Of a stretch of DNA of 64,000 nucleotides, positions 7,766-17,039 are shown piece after piece. The DNA comes from Arenimonas donghaensis DSM 18148 = HO3-R19 (lineage in GTDB: Bacteria; Pseudomonadota; Gammaproteobacteria; Xanthomonadales; Xanthomonadaceae), in NCBI RefSeq assembly GCF_000743535.1, contig NZ_AVCJ01000003.1, forward strand, positions 45,813 through 109,812, written 5' to 3'. The translations under genes were made by a program, and so were the position numbers. A model generated the notes under the pieces. The model had not been told where the DNA came from. It worked only from the letters and a program-made list of their open reading frames with translations, and did not search any database. Position 1 is the stretch's first letter, and each line of letters opens with the position of its first letter.

Positions 7766-8779
7766 ATGTCCACGCCCAAGCACGCCCGCTACGAATCCCG
7801 CGGCCCGGTGCCGCACGACGTCATCCACCCGGTGCAATTCGAACTCGCCGACCCGGCCGAGGGCGAATGCCGGGTGGTCGTGCTGGCTGCCCCGGTCAAC
7901 CCGTCGGACGTGCTGACGCTGACCGGGGAATACGGCCAGCTGCCGCCGCTGCCGGCGGTCGGTGGCAACGAAGGCGTCGGTCGGGTCGAGCAAATCCAGG
8001 GCCAGGCCCACGGCCTGGCCGAGGGCGACATCGTGCTGTTGCCGGTGGGTTGCGGCAGCTGGAGCACGCACCTGAACCTGCCGACGAAAGCCCTGGTCAA
8101 GCTGCCCCACGACGTGGACCCGGTGCAGCTGTCGATGCTGACGGTCAATCCGCCCACCGCGGCCCTGATGCTGTCGGACATCGTCGACCTGCAGCCCGGC
8201 GACTGGGTGGTGCAGAACGCGGCCAACTCCGCCGTTGGCGGCTACCTGCTGCAGCTGGCGCGCAAGCGCGGCATCAACGTGCTCAACGTGGTGCGTCGCA
8301 GCTCCGCCGTGGAGGCGGTGCGGCAGGCGGGCGGCGAACACGTGCTGGTGGATGCCGACGACCTGCCCAAGCGCGTGCGCGACCTGGTTGGCGACGTCCC
8401 TGTCCGGCTGGCCGTCGACTGCGTCGGCGGCGTGCACACCGAGCACCTGGCACGCTGCCTGGTGCCCGGTGGCACGGTGGTGAACTACGGCGCCATGAGC
8501 GGCGACCGCTGCATGATCTCGCCGCGCTACCTGGTGTTCAACGACATTCACCTGCGCGGCTTCTGGCTGGCCCAGTGGTTCCGCCAGGCCAGTCCGGAGC
8601 GCCGCCAGGCGCTCTTCGCCGAACTCGCCGGCCTGGTGGCCGACGGCACCCTGCATGCCCGGATCCAGGCCAGCTACGGCATCGAGCACGTGCGCGACGC
8701 GATCCAGGCCGCCGCGTCCGGGGCCCGCGACGGCAAGATCGTGATCGAGCCCAATGGCCCCTCGCGCGCGGCGATCTGA
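7766..8779 (+). CDS. MECR/ETR1-type 2-enoyl thioester reductase (zinc-independent MDR family)
   Basis: 337-residue medium-chain dehydrogenase/reductase most like the 2-enoyl-ACP/CoA reductases (MECR, Etr1), which reduce trans-2-enoyl thioesters with NADPH. The segment NPSDVLTLTGEYGQLPPLP and PAVGGNEGVG closely follow the MECR pattern, including the tyrosine in EYGQLP that is catalytic in characterised members. The cofactor domain has VVQNAANSAVGGYLLQLA, and NVVRRS supplies the basic residues typical of NADPH preference. The structural and catalytic zinc cysteines of alcohol dehydrogenases are absent. Probably co-transcribed with rlmJ. Quinone-oxidoreductase-like activity is an alternative. 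Confidence 0.8.
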   Translation: MSTPKHARYESRGPVPHDVIHPVQFELADPAEGECRVVVLAAPVNPSDVLTLTGEYGQLPPLPAVGGNEGVGRVEQIQGQAHGLAEGDIVLLPVGCGSWSTHLNLPTKALVKLPHDVDPVQLSMLTVNPPTAALMLSDIVDLQPGDWVVQNAANSAVGGYLLQLARKRGINVLNVVRRSSAVEAVRQAGGEHVLVDADDLPKRVRDLVGDVPVRLAVDCVGGVHTEHLARCLVPGGTVVNYGAMSGDRCMISPRYLVFNDIHLRGFWLAQWFRQASPERRQALFAELAGLVADGTLHARIQASYGIEHVRDAIQAAASGARDGKIVIEPNGPSRAAI

Positions 8780-8797
8780 AGCGCCGCGCGCCCTGCC

Positions 8798-10018
8798 CTA
8801 CTCGTAGCGCAGGGCTTCGATCGGATCCAGGCCGGCGGCCTTGGACGCCGGCATGATGCCGAACACCACGCCCACCAGGGCCGAGAAGCCGGCCGCCGCC
8901 GCCACCACCCACAGCGGCACCTGCGCCGGCGGGAAGTTCGGGATGGCCGAGGCCACCGCGATGCCCGCGCCATAACCCAGCGCGATGCCGATCAGGCCAC
9001 CGAGCAGGGCCAGCAGGCCGGCCTCGAGCAGGAACTGCACCAGGATGTCCCGGCGCGTCGCGCCCAGCGCCTTGAGGATGCCGATCTCGCGGGTACGCTC
9101 GGTGACCGACACCAGCATGATGTTCATGATGCCGATGCCGCCGACCAGCAGCGAAATGCTGACCACGCCGGCCACGACGGCGGTGGCGGTGCCGGTGATC
9201 TGCTCGAACTGCTTGACGAAGGAATCCGCGGCCTCGACCCGGAAGTCGTCGTCCTCGCCGGGCCGGATCTTGTGCGCGGTGCGGATGGCGCGCTTGACCC
9301 GTTCCCGCAGGGGTTCGACGTCCTCGATGTCGGTGGCGGTGAAGCTCACGCTCATCCGGGGCCGCACTTCGTTGCCGGTCATGGCGCGGCCGACGTCGAA
9401 GGGAATGATCACCAGGTTGTCCTGGCTGAAGCCCAGCAGTTCGCCGCGCTTCTCCAGCACGCCCACCACCTTGAACCACTCGGTGCCGACGCGGATGTAT
9501 TCGCCGATCGGGTCCTCGGGCAGTTCCAGGTCCTCGATCGCCTTGGTGCCGACGACGGCCACCCGGCGCCGGCTCTTGTCGTCGCTGTCGACGATGAAGC
9601 GGCCGTCCTGGGTGTAGAGCCCGCGCACGACGGTGAAGTCCGCCGTGGTGGCGATCACCTGGGGCAAGGCGGTGCGGCCCCGAAAGCCGACGCCCGTGGC
9701 GGGCACGGCCATCATCGGCACGACGTCGCCCACGCCGGAGATGCGGTAGCGCAGCAGGTCGACGTCGTCGAAACTCAGGCGGTTTTCCTTGCCCAGGCTG
9801 GCGTCGGCGAACGAGGTATAGGCCTGCAGGGTAAGCGTATTGCTGCCCAGGTCGGCGAACTGGTCGGAGATCGAGCGCGAGAAGCCCTGCACCAGCGACA
9901 CCACGGCGATCACCGAAGCCGTGCCGATCAGGATGCCCAGGGTGGTCAGGAAACTGCGCATCCGGTGCGCCATCAGGCTGGTCAGCGCGGCGCGGAAGGC
10001 TTCGAGGAAGGCGTACAT
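8798..10018 (-). CDS. ABC transporter permease, MacB/FtsX type
   Basis: 406-residue permease with the MacB architecture. One N-terminal membrane helix (HRMRSFLTTLGILIGTASVIAVV) is followed by a ~220-residue periplasmic domain. Three C-terminal helices form the FtsX domain, ending with EALRYE. Its partners are encoded directly upstream: a separate ATPase 1 bp away and an HlyD-type adaptor. Together these form a MacAB-like exporter or mechanotransmitting complex whose ATPase and permease are split rather than fused as in E. coli MacB. Cargo (macrolide, lipoprotein, peptide or other) cannot be deduced. Last gene of a four-gene minus-strand operon. Confidence 0.88.
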   Translation of the reverse strand: MYAFLEAFRAALTSLMAHRMRSFLTTLGILIGTASVIAVVSLVQGFSRSISDQFADLGSNTLTLQAYTSFADASLGKENRLSFDDVDLLRYRISGVGDVVPMMAVPATGVGFRGRTALPQVIATTADFTVVRGLYTQDGRFIVDSDDKSRRRVAVVGTKAIEDLELPEDPIGEYIRVGTEWFKVVGVLEKRGELLGFSQDNLVIIPFDVGRAMTGNEVRPRMSVSFTATDIEDVEPLRERVKRAIRTAHKIRPGEDDDFRVEAADSFVKQFEQITGTATAVVAGVVSISLLVGGIGIMNIMLVSVTERTREIGILKALGATRRDILVQFLLEAGLLALLGGLIGIALGYGAGIAVASAIPNFPPAQVPLWVVAAAAGFSALVGVVFGIMPASKAAGLDPIEALRYE

Positions 10019-10019
10019 G

Positions 10020-10715
10020 TCAGGCCACCTGCGCCGGCGAGGGGTTGGTGTAGTCCTCGACGACCTTGCCGTCGGAGACGCGGATGGTGCGCCGGCAGTG
10101 CGCGGCGATGTCGGGCTCGTGGGTCACCACCACCACGGTCTGGCCGGACCGGTGCAGTTCATCGAACAGGGCCATGATTTCAGCCGAGGTCTTGGAATCG
10201 AGATTGCCGGTGGGCTCGTCGGCCAGCAGGATCGACGGGGTCCCCACCAGCGCCCTTGCCACGGCCACGCGCTGGCGCTGGCCGCCGGAGAGCTGGTTCG
10301 GGCGATGGCCCATGCGGCTGCCCAGCCCGACCTGTTCCAGCGCCCGGGTCGCGAGCCGCTTGCGTTCCGCGCGCGGCATGCCCCGGTAGACCAGCGGTTG
10401 CATGACGTTTTCGAGCACGGTCAGGCGCGGCAACAGGTGGAAGGACTGGAACACGAAGCCGATTTCCTTGTTGCGCACCTGCGCCAGCTCGTTGTCGTCG
10501 AGTTTGGACGTATCGCGGCCGTTGAGCTCGTAGGTGCCTTCCGAGGGCGAGTCCAGGCAACCGATCAGGTTCATCAGCGTGGACTTGCCCGAGCCCGAAG
10601 GGCCGATCAGCGCCACGTATTCATTGCGGTCGATGAACAGGTCGACGCCGTTGAGCGCCAGCACTTCTTCCTCGCCCATCATGTAGCGCTTGACGATGCC
10701 GGTGAGACGGATCAT
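10020..10715 (-). CDS. ABC transporter ATP-binding protein (MacB/LolD type)
   Basis: 231-residue cytoplasmic nucleotide-binding subunit. Walker A is GPSGSGKST near residue 37, the signature is [15 protein letters not shown] near 143, Walker B is [12 protein letters not shown] near 164, and the H-loop is [21 protein letters not shown] and the overall length place it with the LolD/MacB/FtsE-like group that works with FtsX-type permeases. Its start codon overlaps the adaptor stop (ATGA, 10712-10715) and its stop is 1 bp from the permease start, so the three are almost certainly made in fixed proportion. Confidence 0.92.
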   Translation of the reverse strand: MIRLTGIVKRYMMGEEEVLALNGVDLFIDRNEYVALIGPSGSGKSTLMNLIGCLDSPSEGTYELNGRDTSKLDDNELAQVRNKEIGFVFQSFHLLPRLTVLENVMQPLVYRGMPRAERKRLATRALEQVGLGSRMGHRPNQLSGGQRQRVAVARALVGTPSILLADEPTGNLDSKTSAEIMALFDELHRSGQTVVVVTHEPDIAAHCRRTIRVSDGKVVEDYTNPSPAQVA

Positions 10716-11941
10716 TCGTCCTCGTCCCCGCCGTCCTCGTCGTCCGCACCGGACCCGGGTTTGTCTTCGTCGTCGCGCAGCGTCGCTTCGACCGCCGCGC
10801 CCTCGCGCAGGATGCGCAGCACCTTGGCGGGGCCGACGATGACACGATCGCCGGCATCGAGCCCGGACGTGATGGCCTCCCAGCGATCATCCGACAGGCC
10901 GGTCTCCACCACGGCCTTGTGGGCACTGCCGTCGCGGTCCACCCAGACGGATCGCTCCACCTTCCCGTCTTCGGACTCCTCGGTGATGATCGCCTCCACG
11001 GGCACGGCCAGGGTCTTGCCGCCGTCGCCCAGGAAGATGTCGGCGCGCGCACTCATCCCCGAACGCAGGCCCAGGTCGTCGGGGACCTCGAGCAGCACGT
11101 CGACCTGGTAGGACCGGCCCTGGCTGCCCGGTTCCAGGCTCGGGGCCAGCGCGATCTGCACCACCTTGCCCGTCAGGGGCGTGTCCTGGTGCGCGGCGGC
11201 CACCACCTCGGCCAGCTGGCCCAGGCGGATGCGGGCGATGTCGGCCTCGTCCACCTTCAGCTCGGCCTGGATCGCCGACGTATCGGCGATCTTCATCAGG
11301 CTGGCGCCGGCCAGGGACATGGTCGACGGGATCGCCGTTTCACCGACCTTGATCGGCAGCGCGACGATGGTGCCGGCGATGGGTGCCCGGATGTCGGTCT
11401 TTTCCAGCTGCTCGCGGACCTCGCCGAGGATGGCTTCGGCGCGACGCTGGGCCTCCTGGCTGCTGCGCAGTTCGACCCGGGCCAGGTCGCGGGCATTGCG
11501 CAGGTCGTCGAACTCGCTCTGGCCGATCATCTGGCGTTCGAGCAACTCCGTGCCACGACGCAAGCGGGTTTCCGCCAGGGCCAGCGCCAGGCGCTGGCGC
11601 TCGATGCTGATCTGGCTCTGGCGCTGGCTGGCCTGTTCGCGTTCGAGGGCGTTGCGGTAGGTTTCCGGGTCCAGCCGCAGCAGCAGCTGGCCCTTCTCCA
11701 CCTGGTCGCCCTCCTGCACGAGGATCTCGTCGACCTTGGCCACCACTTCGGCGGTGAGGTTCACCTCCTCCAGGTAGGCCAGCAGGCCCGAGGCCAGGAT
11801 CGAAGGGCGGATGTCCTGCTCGGACGCCGCCACCACCTCGACTTCGGTCCGGGCTTCGCCGCGCAGCGAGCCGACGACCAGCAGCAGGGCCATCGCGGCG
11901 ACGATGGCCGCCGCGATCACCCATTTTCTATTGAGCTTCAT
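10712..11941 (-). CDS. HlyD/MacA-type periplasmic adaptor subunit
   Basis: 409-residue membrane-fusion protein linking the inner-membrane MacB-like pump to the outer membrane. An uncleaved N-terminal helix (residues ~7-25) precedes a lipoyl half-motif ([18 protein letters not shown]). A coiled-coil hairpin of about 60 residues rich in Q, R, E and L covers ~95-160. The second lipoyl segment ([20 protein letters not shown]) and beta-barrel follow. The C-terminal ~20 residues are unusually acidic (ending DEDGGDEDE). No TolC-like outer-membrane gene is nearby, so a genome-encoded TolC is presumed. Second gene of the Yip1-led operon. Confidence 0.88.
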   Translation of the reverse strand: MKLNRKWVIAAAIVAAMALLLVVGSLRGEARTEVEVVAASEQDIRPSILASGLLAYLEEVNLTAEVVAKVDEILVQEGDQVEKGQLLLRLDPETYRNALEREQASQRQSQISIERQRLALALAETRLRRGTELLERQMIGQSEFDDLRNARDLARVELRSSQEAQRRAEAILGEVREQLEKTDIRAPIAGTIVALPIKVGETAIPSTMSLAGASLMKIADTSAIQAELKVDEADIARIRLGQLAEVVAAAHQDTPLTGKVVQIALAPSLEPGSQGRSYQVDVLLEVPDDLGLRSGMSARADIFLGDGGKTLAVPVEAIITEESEDGKVERSVWVDRDGSAHKAVVETGLSDDRWEAITSGLDAGDRVIVGPAKVLRILREGAAVEATLRDDEDKPGSGADDEDGGDEDE

Positions 11942-11966
11942 CGGAATCGGGTTTCCCGGTTGCGGA

Positions 11967-12656
11967 TCAGATGATCGCGAACAGCGCCATCACGCCGTAG
12001 ATGACGATGGACGGCAGCATGGCCACGAACAGGGCCTGGCCCCAGCCCGTGCGGAACCACGTCTTCCAGCCCAGCGCCGCCAGGAACCAGACCCAGAAAT
12101 TGAGCAGGCTGAAGCTCTTGGCCAGCATCGACCACTCGTGGTCCATCGGCAGCTGCACCAGCAGCGGGTCGATGTTGGTCAGCTGCATGCTCTCCAGCGA
12201 ACTCTGCGGCGAGCTGGTGAGGATGGCGCCGATCACCACCACGGCGCCCAGCAGCATCGGCATGCTCGCCCAGCTGACCAGGGCCAGGCCATGCCGGAAG
12301 CTGACCGGATGGCCGCTGACCTTGCCGGCCAGCAGGTAGTACACGCCGTAGATGAGGAAGATGATCGTCATGAAAATCAGGGCACTGGGCCCGGCGATCC
12401 AGCCCATGGTGCGGGCACCGGGCGTGAAGGCCTGCACCTGCGCGATTTCCTCGCTGCTCATTTGCGGGTTCTGCGCCAGGACCTGCGCCATCTGGTGTTC
12501 GGCGAACCAGGCCGGGTCCACGGTGAGGAAATAGAGCATGGTCGAAGCCGCCGTCAGGCCCACCAGCAGCAGCAGCGGCGTCCAGAAGGTCGGTTTTTCA
12601 CGAAGATCGGCGAAAACCTTCGCCGGCTCGAGGAAGATGTTGATCAGGTGGGACAT
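11967..12656 (-). CDS. Yip1-family multi-pass membrane protein
   Basis: 229-residue protein with about five membrane segments and a Yip1-domain pattern; the N-terminus MSHLINIFLEPAKVFADLR-, then KPTFWTPLLLLVG, is characteristic of the bacterial family. Role unknown. It sits 25 bp upstream of the MacA-like adaptor, an arrangement I recall as recurrent in Xanthomonadaceae, so an accessory role for the exporter is plausible but unproven. AGGAG lies 8 nt before the ATG. A candidate -10 (TACCAT, reverse strand of 12707-12712) sits about 50 nt upstream. Confidence 0.8.
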   Translation of the reverse strand: MSHLINIFLEPAKVFADLREKPTFWTPLLLLVGLTAASTMLYFLTVDPAWFAEHQMAQVLAQNPQMSSEEIAQVQAFTPGARTMGWIAGPSALIFMTIIFLIYGVYYLLAGKVSGHPVSFRHGLALVSWASMPMLLGAVVVIGAILTSSPQSSLESMQLTNIDPLLVQLPMDHEWSMLAKSFSLLNFWVWFLAALGWKTWFRTGWGQALFVAMLPSIVIYGVMALFAII

Positions 12657-12843
12657 GCAAGGCTCCTGGCTGGTGAAACCGCGACTCCCCTTGAATCGCA
12701 GCTTGAATGGTAGGCGATTGGCCGGCGCCCCGCAGGAACGTGGGACGAATCCCTTGCCAGCGCCGATAAGACCCCAGACGGGGCGACGAAGGGAAACGTG
12801 ACAGCCAGGCGTGGCTCCGGGGACGACACCGCGCCGGGGCGCG

Positions 12844-12849
12844 TATACT
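12844..12849 (+). promoter_or_regulatory. Candidate -10 box of the sulP transcript
   Basis: TATACT, 5 of 6 to consensus, in an otherwise GC-rich stretch. No convincing -35 17 bp upstream. It would give a ~140-nt leader before sulP, long for this genome. Confidence 0.4.
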
Positions 12850-12858
12850 CCGCCCCCG

Positions 12859-12894
12859 ATGAGCCCGCGCCTGCTTTCCCTCTCGCCGCCCTAG
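12859..12894 (+). CDS. Possible 11-residue leader peptide upstream of sulP
   Basis: ATG-initiated frame MSPRLLSLSPP followed by TAG, starting 9 nt after the TATACT box. If that box is used, its start codon is nearly at the 5' end of the transcript. It has no Shine-Dalgarno. It may be chance, since short ORFs are common in GC-rich DNA, but its position between promoter and permease gene is suggestive of a leader. Confidence 0.2.
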   Translation: MSPRLLSLSPP

Positions 12895-12963
12895 GCGCCG
12901 ACCCTTCGCCGGGCCTGTCCGGTGGCCGCCCACCGCGCCTTCACGCCCTTTCCTTCCTTGCAT

Positions 12964-12983
12964 GACCCGGCCGCGGCCGGGTC
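12964..12983. promoter_or_regulatory. 20-bp perfect palindrome just upstream of sulP start
   Basis: GACCCGGCCGCGGCCGGGTC reads identically on both strands and ends 12 nt before the sulP ATG. It could be a dimeric repressor site or, in RNA, a cruciform-like stem hiding the ribosome site; no other good Shine-Dalgarno is visible for sulP. Confidence 0.45.
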
Positions 12984-12995
12984 GGAAACGCCATC

Positions 12996-14474
12996 ATGTT
13001 CAAGAATCTCCGCGTCGACTGGCTCGGCAATGTCAGGGGCGACGTGCTCGCCGGCCTCGTGGTCGCGCTGGCCCTGATCCCCGAAGCCATCGCTTTTTCC
13101 ATCATCGCCGGCGTCGACCCGAAGGTCGGCCTGTATGCCTCGTTCTGCATCGCGGTGGTGATCGCCTTCACCGGCGGCCGCCCCGGCATGATCTCCGCGG
13201 CCACCGGCGCCATGGCCCTGGTGATGGTGGACCTGGTCAAGGACCACGGCCTGCAGTACCTGCTGGCCGCCACGCTGCTCACCGGCGTGCTCCAGATCCT
13301 GGCCGGCGCGCTGAAGCTGGGCTCGCTGATGCGCTTCGTCTCGCGCTCGGTGATCACCGGCTTCGTCAACGCGCTTGCCATCCTGATCTTCATGGCCCAG
13401 TTGCCCGAGCTGATCGGCGTGCCCTGGCTGGTCTATGCCCTGGTGCTTGCCGGCCTGGGCATCATCTACGGCCTGCCCTACCTCACCAAGGCAGTGCCGT
13501 CACCGCTGATCTGCATCGTCGTGCTGACGGCCCTGGCGATCTGGCTGGGCTGGGACGTGCGCACCGTCGGCGACATGGGCGAGCTGCCCGACAGCCTGCC
13601 GGTGTTCCTGTTCCCGGAGGTGCCGCTCAACCTCGAGACCCTGTGGATCATCCTGCCGGTCTCGGTGACGCTGGCGGTGGTCGGTTTGCTCGAGTCGCTG
13701 CTCACCGCCGCCATCGTCGACGACCTGACCGACACGCCCAGCAACAAGAACCGCGAGGCCGCCGGCCAGGGCGTGGCCAACATCGCCTCGGGCCTGGTCG
13801 GTGGCATGGCCGGCTGCGCGATGATCGGCCAGTCGGTGATCAACGTGAAGTCCGGTGGCCGCGGGCGCCTGTCGGCGCTGGTCGCCGGCAGCGTGCTGCT
13901 GGTCCTGGTGGTCTTCGCCGGCCCCTGGGTCAAGCAGATCCCGATGGCCGCGCTGGTGGCGGTGATGATCATGGTCTCGATCGGCACCTTCAACTGGGGC
14001 TCGATCCGCAACCTGCGCGACCACCCTAAGAGTTCCAGCCTGGTGATGGTCGCCACCGTCGTGGTCACGGTGGCCACGCACGACCTGGCCAAGGGCGTGG
14101 GCGCGGGCGTGCTGCTGTCGGCGCTGTTCTTCGCGCGCAAGGTCGGCCGCGTCCTGCACGTGGGCTCGACCCTGTCGGCCGACGGCGACCGTCGTGATTA
14201 CGTCGTCACCGGCCAGGTGTTCTTCGCCTCGGCCGACGCGTTCATCGCCAGCTTCGACTTCAGGGAGGTGCTCGGCCACGTCAGCATCGACGTCTCGCGC
14301 GCCCACTTCTGGGACCTCACCGCCGTCGGCGCGCTGGACAAGGTGGTGCTCAAGTTCCGCCGCGAAGGTACCGTGGTCGAGGTCATCGGCCTGAACGAAG
14401 CCAGCGCCACCCTGGTGGACAAGCTGGGCGTGCACGACAAGCCCGATGCCGTCCAACGGCTCATGGGCCACTGA
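12996..14474 (+). CDS. SulP-family anion permease with STAS domain
   Basis: 492-residue inner-membrane transporter of the SulP/SLC26 family. It has about 10-12 hydrophobic segments across residues 15-390, opening with [20 protein letters not shown] and including [20 protein letters not shown] shorter C-terminal STAS domain (~395-485) contains [20 protein letters not shown]. Family members carry sulfate, bicarbonate or dicarboxylates; the substrate is not evident here. It is followed after 12 bp by a universal stress protein, a pairing common for SulP genes and suggesting linked regulation. The STAS serine found in anti-sigma antagonists is replaced by Trp/Asp context (FWDLT). Confidence 0.88.
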   Translation: MFKNLRVDWLGNVRGDVLAGLVVALALIPEAIAFSIIAGVDPKVGLYASFCIAVVIAFTGGRPGMISAATGAMALVMVDLVKDHGLQYLLAATLLTGVLQILAGALKLGSLMRFVSRSVITGFVNALAILIFMAQLPELIGVPWLVYALVLAGLGIIYGLPYLTKAVPSPLICIVVLTALAIWLGWDVRTVGDMGELPDSLPVFLFPEVPLNLETLWIILPVSVTLAVVGLLESLLTAAIVDDLTDTPSNKNREAAGQGVANIASGLVGGMAGCAMIGQSVINVKSGGRGRLSALVAGSVLLVLVVFAGPWVKQIPMAALVAVMIMVSIGTFNWGSIRNLRDHPKSSSLVMVATVVVTVATHDLAKGVGAGVLLSALFFARKVGRVLHVGSTLSADGDRRDYVVTGQVFFASADAFIASFDFREVLGHVSIDVSRAHFWDLTAVGALDKVVLKFRREGTVVEVIGLNEASATLVDKLGVHDKPDAVQRLMGH

Positions 14475-14486
14475 GGAATCCCGGCA

Positions 14487-15371
14487 ATGACTGACAACCG
14501 ACCGCTTACCCAACCCGAAGGCCAGGTGCTGGCCGCGCTGGATCCGTCCGTGTACGCCGACAGCGTCAGCGACCATGCCGCCTGGGCCGCGTCCCGCCTG
14601 CAGGCACCGCTGGAACTGGTGCACGTGATCGAGCGTCGCCACGGCGCCGCCGCCGGCACCAACCTCAGCGGCAGCCTGTCGCTGGGGGCCCAGGAACACC
14701 TGCTGCAGGAACTGGCCGACCTGGACGAGCAGCGGGGGCGCGTCGACCAGCAGCGCGGCCGGCTGCTGCTCGACCAGGCCCGCGAGCGCGTGCGGCAGGG
14801 CTTCGGCCTGGTCGCCCAGGGCCGGCAACGGCAGGGGTCCCTGGTCGATACCCTGCTCGAGCTCGAATCGGGCGTGCGCCTGTTCGTGCTCGGCAAGCGG
14901 GGCGAGCAGGCCGACTTCGCCAGTGGCCACCTGGGCAGCAACCTCGAACGCGTCGTCCGCGCCGTGCACCGGCCGGTGCTGGTCGCTTCGCGCGCCTTCC
15001 AGGCGCCGGCCCGTTTCCTGGTCGCCTTCGACGGCAGCGCCACCACCCGGCGCTGCATCGAGATGGTCTGCGCCAGCCCGCTGCTCAGGGGCCTGGGCTG
15101 CGACGTACTCACCGTCGGCGAGTCCGGCGGCGAAGCGGGCACGGCCATGGACTGGGCCCTGGCGACGCTGCGCGAGGCCGGATTCGCACCCGAGGCGGTT
15201 TTCCAGGCCGGCGCCGCCGACGCGGTGATCGCCGACGTCGCCAGGTCACGCGGCAGCGACCTGATCGTCATGGGCGCCTACGGGCATTCGCGCATCCGCA
15301 ACCTCATCCTGGGCAGCACCACCACCCAGGTGCTGCGGAGCTGCCAGCTGCCGGTGCTGCTTCTGCGCTGA
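14487..15371 (+). CDS. Tandem-domain universal stress protein (UspA family)
   Basis: 294-residue protein with two UspA-like domains. The second domain carries the nucleotide-binding signature G-x2-G-x9-G-S/T in GAYGHSRIRNLILGSTTTQ near residue 265. The first domain has a weaker version (GKRGEQADFASGHLGS), so it may not bind ATP. Cytoplasmic. The 12-bp spacing to sulP implies one transcript. The role of the pair is unproven; Usp proteins typically sense ATP or stress and modulate partners. Confidence 0.88.
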   Translation: MTDNRPLTQPEGQVLAALDPSVYADSVSDHAAWAASRLQAPLELVHVIERRHGAAAGTNLSGSLSLGAQEHLLQELADLDEQRGRVDQQRGRLLLDQARERVRQGFGLVAQGRQRQGSLVDTLLELESGVRLFVLGKRGEQADFASGHLGSNLERVVRAVHRPVLVASRAFQAPARFLVAFDGSATTRRCIEMVCASPLLRGLGCDVLTVGESGGEAGTAMDWALATLREAGFAPEAVFQAGAADAVIADVARSRGSDLIVMGAYGHSRIRNLILGSTTTQVLRSCQLPVLLLR

Positions 15372-15386
15372 ACAGGCTCCCGCGGG

Positions 15387-15392
15387 CATAAT
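15387..15392 (+). promoter_or_regulatory. Candidate -10 box for the serine hydrolase gene
   Basis: CATAAT (5 of 6 to consensus) lies 30 nt before the TTG start at 15423. The expected -35 position holds only TGCGCT. AAGGAG at 15409-15414 follows as the ribosome site. Confidence 0.4.
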
Positions 15393-15422
15393 CGGGCGGC
15401 ATACCCCGAAGGAGCCGCCCGC

Positions 15423-17012
15423 TTGCGCACGCCCGCCCTCGCCATTGCCTTTTTCACCCTGGCGCCGCTTGCCGTGGCGTCGCCGCCCGCGCTCGACGGC
15501 GTGGTCGAGTCAACGCGCCAGGCCTTCGACGTGCCCGGCATCGCCGTCGCCATCGTCAAGGATGGCGACGTGGTCCTGGCCAAAGGCTTCGGGGTGCGCG
15601 ACATCCGCAGCGGCGAGCCGGTGGATGCCCGGACCCGTTTCGCCATCGCCTCCCAGACCAAGGCATTCACGTCCGCGTCGCTGTCGATCCTGGCCGACGA
15701 GGGCAAGCTTTCGCTCGACGACCGCGTGATAGACCACCTGCCCGCGTTCCGCATGGTCGACCCCTACGTGACGCGCGAGATGCGCATCCGCGACCTGCTG
15801 ACCCACCGCAGCGGCCTGGCCCTGGGCGCGGGCGACCTGCTGTTCTGGCCCGCCAGCGAGCACTCGACCGAAGAGATCGTCCGACGCCTGGCCCACGTTC
15901 CGCTGGCCACCAGCTTCCGCGCCGACTACGCCTACGACAACGTGCTCTACGCCGTGGCCCAGCGCGTGATCGAGACGGTTTCAGGCCAGTCCTACGGCGA
16001 CTTCGTCCGCGAACGGATCTTCGTGCCGGTCGGCATGCAGGACGCGGTGACCAACAGCGACCACCTGCCCGAGGGCGCGAACGCGGCCACCGGCCACGCC
16101 AAGCCCAGTTTCGTCGGCGACCTGGTGGCGGTGCCGCCGATGACCTGGTCGAACAACCAGGCGGCCGGTGGCATCTATGCCAGCGTCGAGGACCTGGCGC
16201 GCTGGATGCAGGTCCAGCTCGACGGCGGCGTGCTGGGTACGGACGCGGACGGCGGCGAACGCCGGCTCTTCAGCGCCGAACGGCATCGCGGCATGTGGGA
16301 GCTGGTGACCCCGATCCGGATCCCGGCCGAACCGGCGGTGCCGGAACTGGCGGCGGCACTGCCGCAGTTCGCCGGTTATGGCGAAGGCTGGTCGGTCAGC
16401 GAGTACCGGGGCCGCAAGTTGGTCTGGCACACGGGTGGCTGGCCCGGGATGGTGTCGCGGGTGACCCTGGTGCCCCAGCTCGACCTGGGCATCGTGGTAC
16501 TGACCAACCAGGAAGTGGGCGCGGCGTTCCAGGCGGTCACGCTCGAGGCGCTGGACCACTACCTGCAGGCACCCGACACCGACTGGGTGGCCGCCTACTC
16601 GGCGGCGATCGACGCGGCGCGTTCGAAAGCCGACGCGTCCTGGGAAAAACACCAGGCGGCCCGCGACCGGCACAGCAAGCCTTCGCTGCCGCTGCAAGGG
16701 TACGCGGCGACTTACCGCGACCCCTGGTACGGGGACGTCAGGCTGGCCCTGGAGGACCGCAAGCTGGTGATGCGTTTTGCGCACACCCCGGCCCTGGCCG
16801 GCACGCTCGAACATTGGCAGCACGACACCTTCCTGGTCCGCTGGCACGACCGCACCCTCAATGCCGATGCCTTCGCCAGCTTCGCGCTCGATCCCGACGG
16901 CAAGGTGCGCGAGCTGCGCATGCAGGCGGCGTCGTCGCTGACCGACTTCAGCTTCGACTTCCATCACCTGCGGCTGGTGCCGCTCGATCCCCCGCGGACA
17001 GCCGTGGACTAG
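15423..17012 (+). CDS. Secreted serine hydrolase (beta-lactamase/class C family) with DUF3471-like tail
   Basis: 529-residue penicillin-binding-protein-like hydrolase. An N-terminal signal peptide (residues 1-20, ending AVAS) targets it to the periplasm. Catalytic S77-Q-T-K80 matches SxxK, Y171-D-N173 matches YxN, and WHTGGWPG near residue 343 supplies the KTG-like motif. The last ~110 residues resemble the DUF3471 beta domain of esterase/peptidase members. Start is TTG at 15423, supported by AAGGAG eight bases upstream and a signal peptide beginning there; no ATG fits. Esterase or D-amino-acid peptidase activity is likelier than beta-lactam resistance. Confidence 0.85.
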   Translation: MRTPALAIAFFTLAPLAVASPPALDGVVESTRQAFDVPGIAVAIVKDGDVVLAKGFGVRDIRSGEPVDARTRFAIASQTKAFTSASLSILADEGKLSLDDRVIDHLPAFRMVDPYVTREMRIRDLLTHRSGLALGAGDLLFWPASEHSTEEIVRRLAHVPLATSFRADYAYDNVLYAVAQRVIETVSGQSYGDFVRERIFVPVGMQDAVTNSDHLPEGANAATGHAKPSFVGDLVAVPPMTWSNNQAAGGIYASVEDLARWMQVQLDGGVLGTDADGGERRLFSAERHRGMWELVTPIRIPAEPAVPELAAALPQFAGYGEGWSVSEYRGRKLVWHTGGWPGMVSRVTLVPQLDLGIVVLTNQEVGAAFQAVTLEALDHYLQAPDTDWVAAYSAAIDAARSKADASWEKHQAARDRHSKPSLPLQGYAATYRDPWYGDVRLALEDRKLVMRFAHTPALAGTLEHWQHDTFLVRWHDRTLNADAFASFALDPDGKVRELRMQAASSLTDFSFDFHHLRLVPLDPPRTAVD

Positions 17013-17039
17013 GCACCCGGCGACAGGACCGGGCAGGCG

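Larger units (their letters stand above)
12657..12995. other. 339-bp divergent intergenic region between Yip1 operon and sulP
   Basis: Holds regulatory sequence rather than a conventional gene. It carries a reverse-strand -10 candidate for the Yip1 operon (12707-12712) and a forward -10 (TATACT) at 12844-12849. It also has an 11-codon leader ORF at 12859-12894 and a 20-bp perfect palindrome at 12964-12983. The portion 12720-12830 shows nothing I recognise. Confidence 0.6.

Noticed and set aside
12657..12995. A known sulfur or SAM riboswitch upstream of sulP
   Set aside because: No recognisable riboswitch core; only a mini-ORF and a palindrome are visible, reported separately.
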